Source: Paraburkholderia tuberum STM678 (lineage in GTDB: Bacteria > Pseudomonadota > Gammaproteobacteria > Burkholderiales > Burkholderiaceae). From it: DNA of 64,000 nt. Location of the stretch: NCBI RefSeq assembly GCF_902833905.1, contig NZ_CADFGP010000007.1, forward strand, positions 166,977 through 230,976, written 5' to 3'. Below, piece after piece: positions 55,427-64,000 of the stretch (its first letter is position 1; each line of letters begins with the position of its first letter). The position numbers and the translations under genes are program-made. The notes beneath the pieces were generated by a model that saw nothing but the letters and a program-made list of their open reading frames with translations, searched no databases and had not been told where the DNA came from.

Positions 55427-56689
55427 ATGCTGACGGTCAAGCGCTTCGCCAATCCCGACGTCACCCGAGCGTTTACGAACATCGTCTGGCTGGGTCTCGA
55501 GCGGCTCACGCAGATCGGCGTCGCAATCGTGATCAGCGGCATGCTCGCGCGTTACTTCGGGCCCGAAACGTTCGGCAAATGGCAGTACGCGAATACGCTG
55601 CTGCTGGTGCTGTCGCCGATCACCTGGGTCTGCGGCGCGGAAATCCTCGTACCGACCATCGTCAACCGGCCGCCCGGACAACTCGGTACCGTCCTCGGCA
55701 GCGCGTTCGCGTTGCGCATCTCCGTCTCGGCCGTTGCGCTGCTGCTTACGTGGCTCGGCATTGCGCTGCACTTCTTCGAACCGCTCGTCGGTGCGATGCT
55801 CGCCGGCCTCGCGGTGACGATGCTGTTTCGCGAGCCGTTCGTCGGCGTGATCAACGCGTGGCTGCAAAGCATGACCTACAGCAAGCCGCAATTGCTGACC
55901 AGCATGAGCACCGCGGTGATCAAGGCGGCTCTCGTCTATCTGCTGGTGCGCGCGACGGCCGCGCCCGCGCGTTTCGGCTGGCTGTGGGCGCTCGAATCGG
56001 CGGCGATCGGCGCGGTGCTGTTGCTCTACTTCATGCGCCGGCATGGCGGCAAGCTGGGCTGGCATGTCGAACGTTCGCTCTTCAGGCACTTCGCGAGCGC
56101 GGGCACCGTGTTCTGGCTCGGGCTCATCTGTATGTATCTATTTCTGAAACTGGACCGGCTGATGCTCGAGCGCGCGATTTCGTTCGCCGACCTCGGTCGC
56201 TACTCGGCCGCCCAGCAGTTGAATGAAAACTGGATCACGCTCGCGCTGATGCTCGCGCAAACCATTGCGCCCGCATTCGTCTACCGCGTGCAAGGCATCG
56301 CGCAACTGCGCCGCAACATGTGGCGGCTCACCGCGCTGACCGCCGTGCTGATGGTGTGCGGCGCGTTCGTGCTCGATCTGCTCGCGGGCTTCATCATCCG
56401 CCGTGTGTTCGGGCCGGACTTCGAAGGCGCGATCGAAATCTTCCGCTGGGCCGTGTGGCTGTCGGTGCCCGCCGGCGTCGAGGCGATCGGCAATCTGGTC
56501 GTACTCAAATATCAGGCCAAGTTCGTATTGCTCGCCAAGTGGCTGCTCGCGCTCGCCGTCGCGTTCGCGGTCAATCTGCTGGCGATCCCGCGGCTCGGCG
56601 CGTATGGCGCGCTCGTCGGCCTCGCGGCCGGCTATCTGGCGGCCGCCTCGGTCAATCTCTATTACATCCGTTTCAAATTGCGCCCATGA
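55427..56689 (+). CDS. Wzx-like polysaccharide/O-antigen flippase
   Basis: A 420-aa integral membrane protein of the MOP exporter superfamily with about 12 hydrophobic segments. The N-terminal region is FTNIVWLGLERLTQIGVAIVISGMLARYFGPETFGKWQYANTLLLVL, the usual Wzx opening. FLKLDRLMLERAISFADLGRYSAAQQLNENW falls in the middle. It would flip undecaprenyl-linked repeat units to the periplasm. The start at 55427 (MLTVKRF) is the best-placed Met; 54 further upstream bases are also open. It overlaps the GT2 gene by four bases. Confidence 0.87.
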   Translation: MLTVKRFANPDVTRAFTNIVWLGLERLTQIGVAIVISGMLARYFGPETFGKWQYANTLLLVLSPITWVCGAEILVPTIVNRPPGQLGTVLGSAFALRISVSAVALLLTWLGIALHFFEPLVGAMLAGLAVTMLFREPFVGVINAWLQSMTYSKPQLLTSMSTAVIKAALVYLLVRATAAPARFGWLWALESAAIGAVLLLYFMRRHGGKLGWHVERSLFRHFASAGTVFWLGLICMYLFLKLDRLMLERAISFADLGRYSAAQQLNENWITLALMLAQTIAPAFVYRVQGIAQLRRNMWRLTALTAVLMVCGAFVLDLLAGFIIRRVFGPDFEGAIEIFRWAVWLSVPAGVEAIGNLVVLKYQAKFVLLAKWLLALAVAFAVNLLAIPRLGAYGALVGLAAGYLAAASVNLYYIRFKLRP

Positions 56690-57516
56690 CGAACTCATCC
56701 GCCACCGCGCAAACCACGCTCGACGACGTCGCGGTGCTGATACCCGCCTATAACGGTCAGACGGACGTCGATTCTACGCTCGCGTCGTTCGAAGAAAGTG
56801 CGCTAGTGCACGTACTGATCGTCGATGACGGCAGCACGCCGCCGATCGTCGCGCCCACGCTGCCGAACCTGAAGATCGAAGTGCTGCGCATGGCGCAGAA
56901 CGGCGGTATCGAGCGTGCGCTGCAAACCGGCGTCGACGCGCTCGCGCGGCGCGGCTTTCGCTATGCGGCGCGCATCGACGCGGGCGATCGCGCGGTGCCA
57001 CAGCGGCTCGCGAAGCAGCGCGCGTTCATGCAAGCGCATCCGAACGTGGCGGGCCTCGGCATGTGGACCCAGGTCGTCACGCGCACGGGCGAGCCGCTTT
57101 TCATGCTGACGCCGCCGGCCGAGCCGAACGTGATCCGGCGCCAGCGCTTTTTCCGCTCGTGCCTCGCGCATCCGTCGATGATGCTGCGTATCGATGCCGT
57201 CCGCACAGTCGGCAACTACCGCGCCGCGTATCGTTCGGCGGAGGACCTCGATCTGTTCGTACGTCTGATGGAACGCTATGACTGCGCGAATCTGCCGGAA
57301 CTGGGCCTTTTCTATGAGCTGAACGAAGGCGGCATCAGCGCGACGAAACGGCGCCGGCAGATCGGTTCGACGCTGCGTTTGCAGTTGCGCTACTTCAACG
57401 TGGCCAATCCGTACGACTGGTTGGGCCTCGCGAAGAATCTGTTGCATCTGATGCTGCCTTATCGCACGTTACAGCGGGTCAAGCGCGCGCTGCTCACGCC
57501 GCGCGCGAACCGTTGA
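56686..57516 (+). CDS. Family 2 glycosyltransferase
   Basis: A 276-aa GT-A enzyme. The start TTLDDVAVLIPAYNGQTDVDSTLASFEESALVHVLIVDDGSTPP is the GT2 nucleotide-sugar opening, and AARIDAGDRAVPQRLAKQRAFM carries the D-x-D-like region. YRAAYRSAEDLDLFVRLMERYD holds the catalytic ED. Its ATG overlaps the flippase stop (ATGA), so it belongs to the same surface-polysaccharide operon. Sugar specificity is unknown. Confidence 0.9.
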   Translation: MTNSSATAQTTLDDVAVLIPAYNGQTDVDSTLASFEESALVHVLIVDDGSTPPIVAPTLPNLKIEVLRMAQNGGIERALQTGVDALARRGFRYAARIDAGDRAVPQRLAKQRAFMQAHPNVAGLGMWTQVVTRTGEPLFMLTPPAEPNVIRRQRFFRSCLAHPSMMLRIDAVRTVGNYRAAYRSAEDLDLFVRLMERYDCANLPELGLFYELNEGGISATKRRRQIGSTLRLQLRYFNVANPYDWLGLAKNLLHLMLPYRTLQRVKRALLTPRANR

Positions 57517-57647
57517 GTCGCGCCGCGTGTGAGCGCTGTCGTTGCCGCTGTCGCTGTCGCTTCATTCGCTGAGGTTCGCGCCGCATCGTAGGGCGCTGTC
57601 TTCGTATCAATGGTCCACACTTCATTCAACGCCCGGCATTTCTTCGC

Positions 57648-58796
57648 ATGAAGCCCTCTTTCAAGTCGACGCCCGCGCTACGCATTACACTCGTTTGCAA
57701 CACGGCCTGGGCAATCTATACCTATCGGCAAGGGCTGATCCGCACGCTGATCGGGCGCGGCGTCGACGTGACGGTGCTCGCGCCGCGCGACCGCACGTTC
57801 GAGTTGCTCGCCGCGATGGGCTGCCGTTGCATCGAGCTGCCGATGGCGTCGAAAGGCACGAGTCCGGGCGAAGATCTGCGCACGCTCGTCGCGCTGTATC
57901 GGCAGTACAGGACCATCCGTCCGCATGTCGTGTTTCACTACACGATCAAGCCGAACATCTACGGCTCGATCGCGGCGAAGCTGGCTGGCGTGCAGTCGGT
58001 GGCGGTCACCACCGGGCTCGGCTACGTGTTCATCCAGCACAGCCGCGCCGCGCAGATCGCCAAAAGGCTGTATCGTTTTGCGTTCCGCTTTCCGCGTGAA
58101 GTGTGGTTCCTGAATCGCGACGATCAGGCCGCGTTCATCGACGGCAAGCTGCTCGTGCATCCGGAGCGCGCGCGGCTGTTGCACGGCGAGGGCGTCGATC
58201 TCGAGCAGTTCGCGTTCACGCCGCTGCGCGAGCGCGCGGAGTTTCGCTTCGTGCTGATCGGGCGGCTGCTGTGGGACAAAGGCGTCGGCGAATACGTCGA
58301 GGCCGCGCGGCAATTGCGCGCGCGCTATCGCCACGCGCGCTTTCAGCTGCTCGGGCCGGTCGGCGTCGACAATCCGAGCGCGATCACGCGCGAGGAAGTC
58401 GCCGCGTGGGAACAGGAAGGCGTGATCGAATATCTGGGCGAGGCGCACGACGTGCGGCCGTTCATCGCCGATGCCGATTGCGTGGTGCTGCCGTCGTATC
58501 GCGAAGGCGTGCCGCGCACGCTGATGGAAGCGTCGGCGATGGGCCGGCCGATCGTCGCGACCGACGTGCCCGGCTGCCGCGAGGTGGTGGCCGACGGCGT
58601 CAACGGCTTGTTGTGCGAAGCGCGCAATGCGCAGAGCCTTGCCGCGAGTCTCGCGCGCATGCTCGACATGAGCGGCGCGGAGCGGCGCGCGATGGCGGAA
58701 CGCGGCCGGCAGAAAGTCGCGACCGAATTCGACGAACGCATGGTCGTCGAAACCTATAAAGACCTGGTGCAAAAAATCACGGGTGTTTTACTTTAA
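57648..58796 (+). CDS. Family 4 (GT-B) glycosyltransferase
   Basis: A 382-aa GT-B enzyme. N-terminal acceptor domain: LRITLVCNTAWAIYTYRQGLIRTLIGRGVDVTVLAPRD and VVFHYTIKPNIYGSIAAKLAGV. C-terminal donor domain: FVLIGRLLWDKGVGEYVEAAR and the E-x7-E region VVLPSYREGVPRTLMEASAMGRPIVATDVPGCREVV. It resembles WbnK/capsular-type transferases. It lies 131 bases after the GT2 gene and just before galE, consistent with assembly of an O-antigen or exopolysaccharide unit. Confidence 0.9.
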   Translation: MKPSFKSTPALRITLVCNTAWAIYTYRQGLIRTLIGRGVDVTVLAPRDRTFELLAAMGCRCIELPMASKGTSPGEDLRTLVALYRQYRTIRPHVVFHYTIKPNIYGSIAAKLAGVQSVAVTTGLGYVFIQHSRAAQIAKRLYRFAFRFPREVWFLNRDDQAAFIDGKLLVHPERARLLHGEGVDLEQFAFTPLRERAEFRFVLIGRLLWDKGVGEYVEAARQLRARYRHARFQLLGPVGVDNPSAITREEVAAWEQEGVIEYLGEAHDVRPFIADADCVVLPSYREGVPRTLMEASAMGRPIVATDVPGCREVVADGVNGLLCEARNAQSLAASLARMLDMSGAERRAMAERGRQKVATEFDERMVVETYKDLVQKITGVLL

Positions 58797-58809
58797 TGGG
58801 AGCAACAGC

Positions 58810-59832
58810 ATGACCATGAAGGGCACGATTCTGGTAACGGGCGGCGCGGGTTTCATCGGCTCGCACACCTGCGTCGAACTGCTGAACGGCGGCTACGACG
58901 TCGCGGTGATCGACAACCTCGTGAACAGCAAGCGCGAAGCGGTGCGGCGCGTCGAGAAAATCACCGGCCGTGCGGTGAGCTTCTACGACGACGACGCGCG
59001 CGACGCAGCCGCGCTGCAGCGGATTTTCGATGTGCATCCGATCACCGGCGCGATCCATTTCGCGGCGCTGAAAGCGGTCGGCGAGTCGGTCGCGAAGCCG
59101 ATCGAGTACTACGCGAACAACGTCGGCAGCCTGCTGACGCTACTCGGCGTGATGCGCGATCGCAACGTCAAGCAGTTCGTGTTCAGTTCGTCGGCAACGG
59201 TGTACGGCGTGCCGAAGAGCTCGCCTATCGACGAATCGTTCCCGCTGTCGGCGACCAATCCGTATGGTCAATCGAAGCTGATCGCCGAGCAGATCCTGCG
59301 CGATCTCGAAGTGTCGGACCCATCGTGGCGCATCGCGACGCTGCGCTACTTCAATCCGGTCGGCGCGCATGAAAGTGGCCTGATCGGCGAAGATCCGGCC
59401 GGCATTCCGAACAACCTGATGCCGTACGTCGCCCAGGTCGCGGTCGGCAAGCTCGACCGCCTGCGCGTGTTCGGCGGCGACTACGAGACGCCCGACGGCA
59501 CCGGCGTGCGTGACTACATCCACGTGGTCGATCTCGCGCGCGGGCATCTCGCCGCACTCGATGCGCTCGTCGAGCGCGATGCGAGCTTCGTCGTCAATCT
59601 CGGCACGGGCCAGGGCTATAGCGTGCTCGACGTGGTGCGCTCGTTCGAGAAGGCGTCGGGGCGGCCGGTGCCGTACGAGATCGTCGCGCGCCGCCCGGGC
59701 GACGTCGCGCAGTGTTTCGCGGACCCGAGCGCGGCCGAGAAAATCATCGGCTGGCGCGCGCAGTTCGGCATCGAGCGCATGTGCGCGGACCACTGGCGCT
59801 GGCAGTCGACGAATCCGCAGGGGTTTGCATAA
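58810..59832 (+). CDS. galE: UDP-glucose 4-epimerase
   Basis: A 340-aa extended SDR that interconverts UDP-glucose and UDP-galactose. NAD motif VTGGAGFIGSHTCVELL near residue 10; KAVGESVAKPIEYYANNVGSLLTLL; FSSSATVYG and the catalytic tyrosine/lysine in NPYGQSKLIAEQIL; RYFNPVGAHESGLIGEDP. The start at 58810 has GGGAG seven bases upstream and overlaps nothing; upstream in-frame codons extend into the preceding gene. It supplies galactose donors for the adjacent transferases. Confidence 0.95.
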   Translation: MTMKGTILVTGGAGFIGSHTCVELLNGGYDVAVIDNLVNSKREAVRRVEKITGRAVSFYDDDARDAAALQRIFDVHPITGAIHFAALKAVGESVAKPIEYYANNVGSLLTLLGVMRDRNVKQFVFSSSATVYGVPKSSPIDESFPLSATNPYGQSKLIAEQILRDLEVSDPSWRIATLRYFNPVGAHESGLIGEDPAGIPNNLMPYVAQVAVGKLDRLRVFGGDYETPDGTGVRDYIHVVDLARGHLAALDALVERDASFVVNLGTGQGYSVLDVVRSFEKASGRPVPYEIVARRPGDVAQCFADPSAAEKIIGWRAQFGIERMCADHWRWQSTNPQGFA

Positions 59833-59861
59833 AGCGCTTCGGCACCAGCGCATCCCGTTAA

Positions 59862-59910
59862 AAAAGTGGCGGCGGCATTCGCGTAGCGCGGATGCCGCCG
59901 CCGTTTGCTT
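59862..59910. terminator. Bidirectional terminator between galE and the chemoreceptor
   Basis: An 11-bp stem (GGCGGCGGCAT, 59868-59878, with 59892-59902) flanked by an A-run on the left and a T-rich tract on the right. It can serve both convergent genes. Confidence 0.8.
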
Positions 59911-59957
59911 TGGCGCTCACCTCGTCAGAACGGTGAGCGCCGTGGCTGCTGAACGCG

Positions 59958-61517
59958 TTACGCCGTTGCCCCTTCCAGCTGGAACACCGCGACCGCATCA
60001 CGCAACGCCATCGCATGCTCTTCCAGCGACTTCGCCGCGGCCGCCGCCTGCTCGACGAGCGCCGCGTTGTGCTGCGTGACCTCGTCGATCTGCGACACCG
60101 CCTTGTTGACCTGCTCGATACCGTCGCTCTGTTCGAGCGCCGACGCCTCGATCTCGCTCATCACGCCGGTCACGCGCTCGACGGCCTTCTGCGCTTCCTG
60201 AATCGTCTTCTGCGCATCCGACACCAGCGAGGCCCCCTCCTCGACCTTCGCCGCCGACTCGCCGATCAGCTCCTTGATCTCCTTGGCCGCCGCGCCCGAG
60301 CGCTGCGCGAGGCTGCGCACTTCCGAGGCGACCACCGCGAAGCCGCGTCCCTGCTCGCCCGCGCGCGCAGCTTCGACGGCCGCGTTCAACGCGAGAATGT
60401 TGGTCTGAAACGCAATCCCCTCGATCATGCCGATGATCTCCGTGACCTTGCGCGACGACTCGCTGATGCCGTCCATCGTCTCGGTCACGCGCGACACCAC
60501 CTTGCCGCCGCGCGTGACCGTATCGAGCGCGCCGTGCGCGAGGCGGTTCGCCTGCCTGGCGTTGTCGGCGTTCTGTTTCACGGTCGCCGACAGCTGCTCC
60601 ATGCTCGCCGCGGTCTGCTGCAGCGCGGCCGCCTGCTGCTCGGTGCGCGCCGACAGATCGGCATTGCCCGAGGCGATCTCGTTCGCGCCCTGCGTGATCG
60701 CGCTCGTGCTGCCGCGCACCTTGCCGACCGTTTCGACGAGGCCGTCGCGCATCCTCGTCAGCGCGCCGAGCAGCTGGCCCATCTCGTTGCGCGATTTCAC
60801 CTTGATCGCGACGCTCAGGTCGCCGGCCGCGATGCGCTCGAAGTGCTTGACCGTCGCGTTGACCGGCTTGATCAGCGCCGACGACAACGCGACCCGAGCG
60901 CCCACCGCGATCACGAGCGCGATCACCGCGATCGCGCCGAACAGCACTGTCGCGAGCTGGAAGCGTCGCGCGCCGGTCGCGGCCTGCTGATGCTGATTGT
61001 CCATCTGCGCTTTTTCGAGCGCGTCGATCGCTTTCGAGTAGGACGCGTACAGGCTGTTCGCCGTGTCGCCCTGGATGTTGCGGAAGGTGTTGAAGTCGAA
61101 GTCGGTCAATGCCTTGAATTCCGGTTCGATCGCCTTGTCGACGAGCGCCGCGCGCGCGTCGCCGACGCTCTGCGCGAGCTTGCGCTCTGCGTCGCTCGCG
61201 AACGGGCCGGCCATGTAGTTGCGGAAGTCGTTGTTCGATTCGAGCAGCACCTTGTGCGCGGCCGGCAGCAGATCGTCGGTCTGCTTGCCGACGCTGAACA
61301 ACGTCTGATAGGTGCCCAACGCGAGCTGCACCTGCAGAAGCTTCTCGGAACTCGCCTTCAGATGCGACAGCGCGACCGCACTGCGCTGGGTGTCGTCGAG
61401 GCTGTCGTTGGCGAGCTTCAGCGCGCCGTAGCCGACAGCGATCACCGTCAGAAGAAAGGCGACGAATACGCTGATCACGAGCGTCAGTCCGCCACGAATT
61501 GTGATGTTATTAAGCAT
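59958..61517 (-). CDS. Methyl-accepting chemotaxis protein
   Basis: A 519-aa inner-membrane chemoreceptor of the Tar/Tsr size class. TM1 is near residues 10-32 ([23 protein letters not shown]). A four-helix periplasmic sensor of about 150 residues follows, then TM2 ([24 protein letters not shown]) and HAMP ([24 protein letters not shown]). The cytoplasmic signalling hairpin is nearly invariant: [46 protein letters not shown]. There is no C-terminal CheR-tethering pentapeptide. The ligand is unknown; no che genes lie nearby. GGAGA before the ATG at 61517 fixes the start. Confidence 0.94.
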   Translation of the reverse strand: MLNNITIRGGLTLVISVFVAFLLTVIAVGYGALKLANDSLDDTQRSAVALSHLKASSEKLLQVQLALGTYQTLFSVGKQTDDLLPAAHKVLLESNNDFRNYMAGPFASDAERKLAQSVGDARAALVDKAIEPEFKALTDFDFNTFRNIQGDTANSLYASYSKAIDALEKAQMDNQHQQAATGARRFQLATVLFGAIAVIALVIAVGARVALSSALIKPVNATVKHFERIAAGDLSVAIKVKSRNEMGQLLGALTRMRDGLVETVGKVRGSTSAITQGANEIASGNADLSARTEQQAAALQQTAASMEQLSATVKQNADNARQANRLAHGALDTVTRGGKVVSRVTETMDGISESSRKVTEIIGMIEGIAFQTNILALNAAVEAARAGEQGRGFAVVASEVRSLAQRSGAAAKEIKELIGESAAKVEEGASLVSDAQKTIQEAQKAVERVTGVMSEIEASALEQSDGIEQVNKAVSQIDEVTQHNAALVEQAAAAAKSLEEHAMALRDAVAVFQLEGATA

Positions 61518-61765
61518 TGGGTCTCCGGAACGCCTTTGTTGCGCGCGACTTACACTTCGTCGCATCCAGGTTTACGGTTGCGGCGCGCGCGCGCCGCATA
61601 GGGGGAATCCATGAGGAGCGAGCGCTCACGGGCCTGTGCGGGCCACTTCGGTCTCGTTATTTGGGATTTTTTGCCGGCCTGGATGAAAGCTTCGCGCCCG
61701 TGCCGTGCGCCGGCCGCCGCACGTTTCGTTTGTATAATTCCGCGTCTTCGCTCAGGCCCACTTTC

Positions 61766-62866
61766 ATGCTTAGTTTTGCGCTCGGCTTTCTCGTCTCTCT
61801 GCTGATCACGCTGTTGATCGTGCGCTATGCGCATCTGCATGAAAAGTTCTCGACCGACACCGATCTGGCCGGCGTCCAGAAATTCCACGTGCGGCCGGTG
61901 CCGCGCATCGGCGGGACTGGGATTCTGGTCGGGCTGATCGTCTCTGCGGTGCAATTGCATCGCGCGTATCCGGCCGTATCGGGCAGCATTCTCGGGTTGA
62001 TCGCGTGCGGCATGCCGGCGTTCGGCTCGGGGCTCGTCGAGGATCTGACCAAGCGCGTGTCGCCGCTCGCACGCCTGATCTGCACGATGGCGGCCGCCGC
62101 GCTCGCCTGGTTCTTTCTCGACATCGCGGTCACGCGCATCAGCGTGCCGCCGCTCGACTTTCTGCTGTCATATGCGGCGATCTCGTTCGTGGTCACGGTG
62201 CTCGCGGTCGCGGCGCTCGCCAACGCGATCAATATCATCGACGGCTTCAACGGCCTCGCGTCGATGGTCGCGTTCATGATGTTCGCGTCGCTCGCGTATG
62301 TGGCGTTCCAGGTGCACGACCCGGTCGTGCTGTCCGCGTCGTTCATGATGATGGGCGCGGTGCTCGGCTTCTTCATCTGGAACTTCCCGGCCGGGCTGAT
62401 TTTTCTCGGCGACGGCGGTGCTTACTTCATCGGCTTCATGCTCGCCGAGCTGTCGATCCTGCTCGTGATGCGCAATCGCGACGTATCCGCGTGGTATCCG
62501 GTGCTGCTCTTCATGTACCCGATCTTCGAGACCTGCTTCTCGATCTACCGCAAGAAGTTCATTCGCGGCATGTCGCCGGGCATCCCGGATGGCGTGCATC
62601 TGCATATGCTGGTCTACAAGCGGCTGATGCGCTGGGCGGTCGGCGCGCGCACCGCGCGCGAGCTGACGCGCCGCAACTCGCTGACGTCGCCGTATCTGTG
62701 GCTGCTGTGCCTGATCGCGGTCGTGCCGGCGACGCTGTTCTGGCGGCACACGCTGCATCTGTTCTGCTTCGTTGTCGTGTTCGCCGCGACGTATGTGTGG
62801 CTTTACGTGAGCATCGTGCGGTTCAAGTCGCCGCGGTGGATGGTGGTGAGGAAGGGGAAGCGGTGA
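61766..62866 (+). CDS. Undecaprenyl-phosphate sugar-1-phosphate transferase, WecA/MraY type
   Basis: A 366-aa polyprenyl-P hexosamine-1-P transferase with about 11 hydrophobic helices; it starts surface-polysaccharide repeat units on the lipid carrier. Cytoplasmic loop motifs include KFHVRPVPRIGGTGILVGL near residue 35, ALANAINIIDGFNGLASMV near 155 (the catalytic region) and LIFLGDGGAYFIGF near 215, and it ends with a basic loop PDGVHLHMLVYKRLMR. The start at 61766 gives a clean first helix; 83 upstream codons are not family-like. Together with the flippase and transferases it fits O-antigen assembly. WecA is the likely role, but the exact sugar is unresolved. Confidence 0.85.
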   Translation: MLSFALGFLVSLLITLLIVRYAHLHEKFSTDTDLAGVQKFHVRPVPRIGGTGILVGLIVSAVQLHRAYPAVSGSILGLIACGMPAFGSGLVEDLTKRVSPLARLICTMAAAALAWFFLDIAVTRISVPPLDFLLSYAAISFVVTVLAVAALANAINIIDGFNGLASMVAFMMFASLAYVAFQVHDPVVLSASFMMMGAVLGFFIWNFPAGLIFLGDGGAYFIGFMLAELSILLVMRNRDVSAWYPVLLFMYPIFETCFSIYRKKFIRGMSPGIPDGVHLHMLVYKRLMRWAVGARTARELTRRNSLTSPYLWLLCLIAVVPATLFWRHTLHLFCFVVVFAATYVWLYVSIVRFKSPRWMVVRKGKR

Positions 62867-62965
62867 GCAGAAACGACAAAGGCTGAAATCGGCTCACTCG
62901 GCTCGAAATGTAGCAATAAATCCTCTCTTCACGAGATTCCTCCAAATTCATCAATGCACGGGATA

Positions 62966-62990
62966 AACAAAAGCCCCGTCGCCGGGGCTT
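62966..62990 (-). terminator. Terminator downstream of the small membrane protein gene
   Basis: An 8-bp stem (AAGCCCCG/CGGGGCTT, 62971-62990) followed on the reverse strand by TTTTGTTT. It ends the effector/immunity unit. Confidence 0.75.
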
Positions 62991-62994
62991 TCGT

Positions 62995-63252
62995 CTACCT
63001 CGTGCGATACCACCGCCATAGCTTCAGGATCGCCACATACGCCAGCGCCGCCACGATCAGTTCGATAGTCACCCACACCATGTAATACAGGTCATCAGGG
63101 TCACGCACACCGAGCCAATCGGAAGCCGCCCAATATGCATTCGACTCGCTTTCTGTCCACTCGTACGGATACGGCCGGACATAAAGAACAGAGAGAACAA
63201 ACAGCGCCAGAAACAACGTGACCTTGAACAGTCTACGGGCAAGTGTTGCCAT
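62995..63252 (-). CDS. Small membrane protein, candidate immunity partner of the Tlde1-like effector
   Basis: An 85-aa protein with an N-terminal hydrophobic helix (LFKVTLFLALFVLSVLYV), a polar periplasmic-type middle with WTESESNAYWAASDWLG, and a second helix (VWVTIELIVAALAYVAIL) ending KLWRWYRTR. Its ATG lies inside the effector reading frame, 20 bases before that frame's stop, so it would be translated with it. Membrane-anchored small proteins behind Tlde1 effectors protect the periplasm. The assignment rests on position and topology. Confidence 0.55.
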   Translation of the reverse strand: MATLARRLFKVTLFLALFVLSVLYVRPYPYEWTESESNAYWAASDWLGVRDPDDLYYMVWVTIELIVAALAYVAILKLWRWYRTR

Positions 63253-63750
63253 ATGTGATGACCTCAATTGTTCCGTAGGCCCGAAGCCCCGAAATGCCGG
63301 CAAGGATCGTCATGGTGCCCAGCAGCGCATTGCGGATTCTCATGAAATCGCTATGGCTCGGCAAGGTAATGCAACCAAGTGATGCGCCGTGCCCGCCTGC
63401 TGGATGCAACCGGAACTGCCCACGCTTGACACCATTGACCCAAGTGAAATCATCGACTAGTCCATCATCCCGATACAGGGCGAACCAGTCACCGTGATTC
63501 GACGGATGGCCGAAAACGGCATTCAACGCGTCTTTCCCCATGCGTAAGCCTGTGAATGGATGCCACCAGTCGGACGGTCGACGATCCAGTATTTGCCGGC
63601 GGGAATCGGCCCCTTGCTAGGCACAGCCGTGCAGCCGCCCCGATTGCGGTATTGCCGGTCGCCAGAATAAGCGTCAAAGTTGCCGATGCCAGAAATGGTG
63701 AGCGGTGATAGTGGCTCGTTATTCACGAGGAATTTGCCGGTGTAGGCCAT
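63233..63750 (-). pseudogene. Tlde1-like (DUF2778) L,D-transpeptidase effector, frameshifted
   Basis: Two overlapping reverse frames together spell one protein of about 172 aa. From 63750: MAYTGKFLVNNEPLSPLTISG, GIGNFDAYSGDRQYRNRGGCTA, GPIPAGKYWIVDRPTGG, QAYAWGK. From about 63535: DALNAVFGHPSNHGDWFALYRDDGLVDDFTW, FRLHPAGGHGASLGCITLPSHSDF and ALLGTMTILAGI. HPAGGHGASLGC is the His/Cys catalytic motif of YkuD-type L,D-transpeptidases as seen in DUF2778/Tlde1 T6SS effectors. The frames join at a GGGG run (63536-63539), which needs one extra G. AGGAGG is an excellent ribosome site. It is a pseudogene, a sequencing error or an unusual frameshift. Confidence 0.75.
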
Positions 63751-63850
63751 ATGTCACACCTCCTGATTACGCTGACTGTAGGTCATTGCGTCCTGAACAG
63801 GTTCCTCCCGTCGTGGAACCTTGACCGTAAGCGCGCGTGCCCCTGGCGCG

Positions 63851-63891
63851 CTACAGGTCGATTCCCGATTTGCCGCCTCCTTCGCCTGGGA
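63851..63891 (-). other. 3' end of an upstream ORF bordering the intron
   Basis: On the reverse strand, the sequence next to the intron end reads PGEGGGKSGIDL and stops at TAG (63853-63851). The Gly-rich end is like that of T6SS spike or PAAR proteins. It would be the downstream exon of the group II intron, but only 12-14 codons are visible, so the gene cannot be named. Confidence 0.35.
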
Positions 63892-64000
63892 TCGGGTAGG
63901 AGGCGGGGTTGCCCCCGCCGTCCTCCCACAACACCGGACGTACGGATCACGTATCCGGCGTTTCCTGACGACTGGATTGCTCCAGCGAGCTTCGTTTCGT
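63891..64000 (-). mobile_element. Group II intron, 3' end (domains V and VI; 5' part beyond the window)
   Basis: Read on the reverse strand, 63961-63931 folds as a domain V hairpin: lower stem ACGCCGGA/TCCGGTGT, upper stem TACG/CGTA, and the two-base CG bulge on the 3' side. The catalytic triad is CGC. Immediately after, 63928-63894 forms a domain VI hairpin with a GCAA tetraloop, stem GGCGGGG/CCCCGCC and an unpaired A in CCTACCC, the likely branch point, and ends at GAT (63891). This is the expected D5-D6 order and spacing. The CGC triad points to a bacterial class C-like intron. The reverse-transcriptase ORF, if any, lies past 64000. Confidence 0.65.

Overview
The window looks like a primary chromosome segment of a Burkholderiaceae bacterium, most likely Paraburkholderia. 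The evidence is high GC with strong G/C third-position bias, the protein sequences themselves, and local orders familiar from that group: zapB-like/zapA/6S RNA, lptF-lptG beside pepA and holC, a cys cluster with an APS-type CysH and a DUF934 gene, and waaA-kdoO-waaC beside a phosphomannomutase. This assignment is inference from reading; no search was run.

Layout. 1-1.7 kb: a BtuB-type TonB receptor (reverse, cut by the window edge) behind a cobalamin riboswitch. 1.9-9.6 kb: cell-division genes (ZapB-like, ZapA), 6S RNA, an EVE protein, a SIMPL protein, lgt, a LysR regulator divergent from ilvD, a small cytochrome c and a DUF2486 protein. 9.7-14.1 kb: holC and pepA, divergent from the LPS-export permeases lptF-lptG. 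14.1-22 kb: assimilatory sulfate reduction (cysI, DUF934, cysH, cysD, cysN and the sirohaem methyltransferase cobA on the reverse strand), flanked by a CbiX-type chelatase and by divergent cysB. 22-26.2 kb: a branched-chain-type binding protein, a DUF302 protein, a quinone oxidoreductase, an orphan ParA and a small hypothetical. 26.2-33.2 kb: one reverse-strand sugar operon (LacI regulator, CUT2 ABC transporter, isomerase, Gfo/Idh oxidoreductase) behind a perfect 22-bp operator. 33.5-34.6 kb: an isoaspartyl-methyltransferase-like protein and a rhodanese.

34.6-36.3 kb is a lower-GC island holding a polymorphic-toxin C-terminal tip, a likely immunity gene and a decayed DUF4279 gene. 36.6-49.9 kb is a nitrogen-scavenging block: urea transporter urtABCDE, two small hypotheticals, then ureD, an amino-acid-type binding protein, ureABC and ureEFG. 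Two well-formed sigma-54 promoters, before urtA and before the binding protein, tie the block to nitrogen control.

50.1-62.9 kb is envelope biogenesis: waaA, kdoO, waaC and phosphomannomutase on the reverse strand; a Wzx-like flippase, two glycosyltransferases and galE on the forward strand; a chemotaxis receptor; and a WecA-like initiating transferase. Between phosphomannomutase and the flippase lies a previously unremarked 24/25-bp triple tandem repeat. The last 1.1 kb is accessory DNA on the reverse strand: a Tlde1-like (DUF2778) effector broken by a one-base frameshift, a small membrane protein that is probably its immunity partner, and the domain V-VI end of a group II intron running out of the window.
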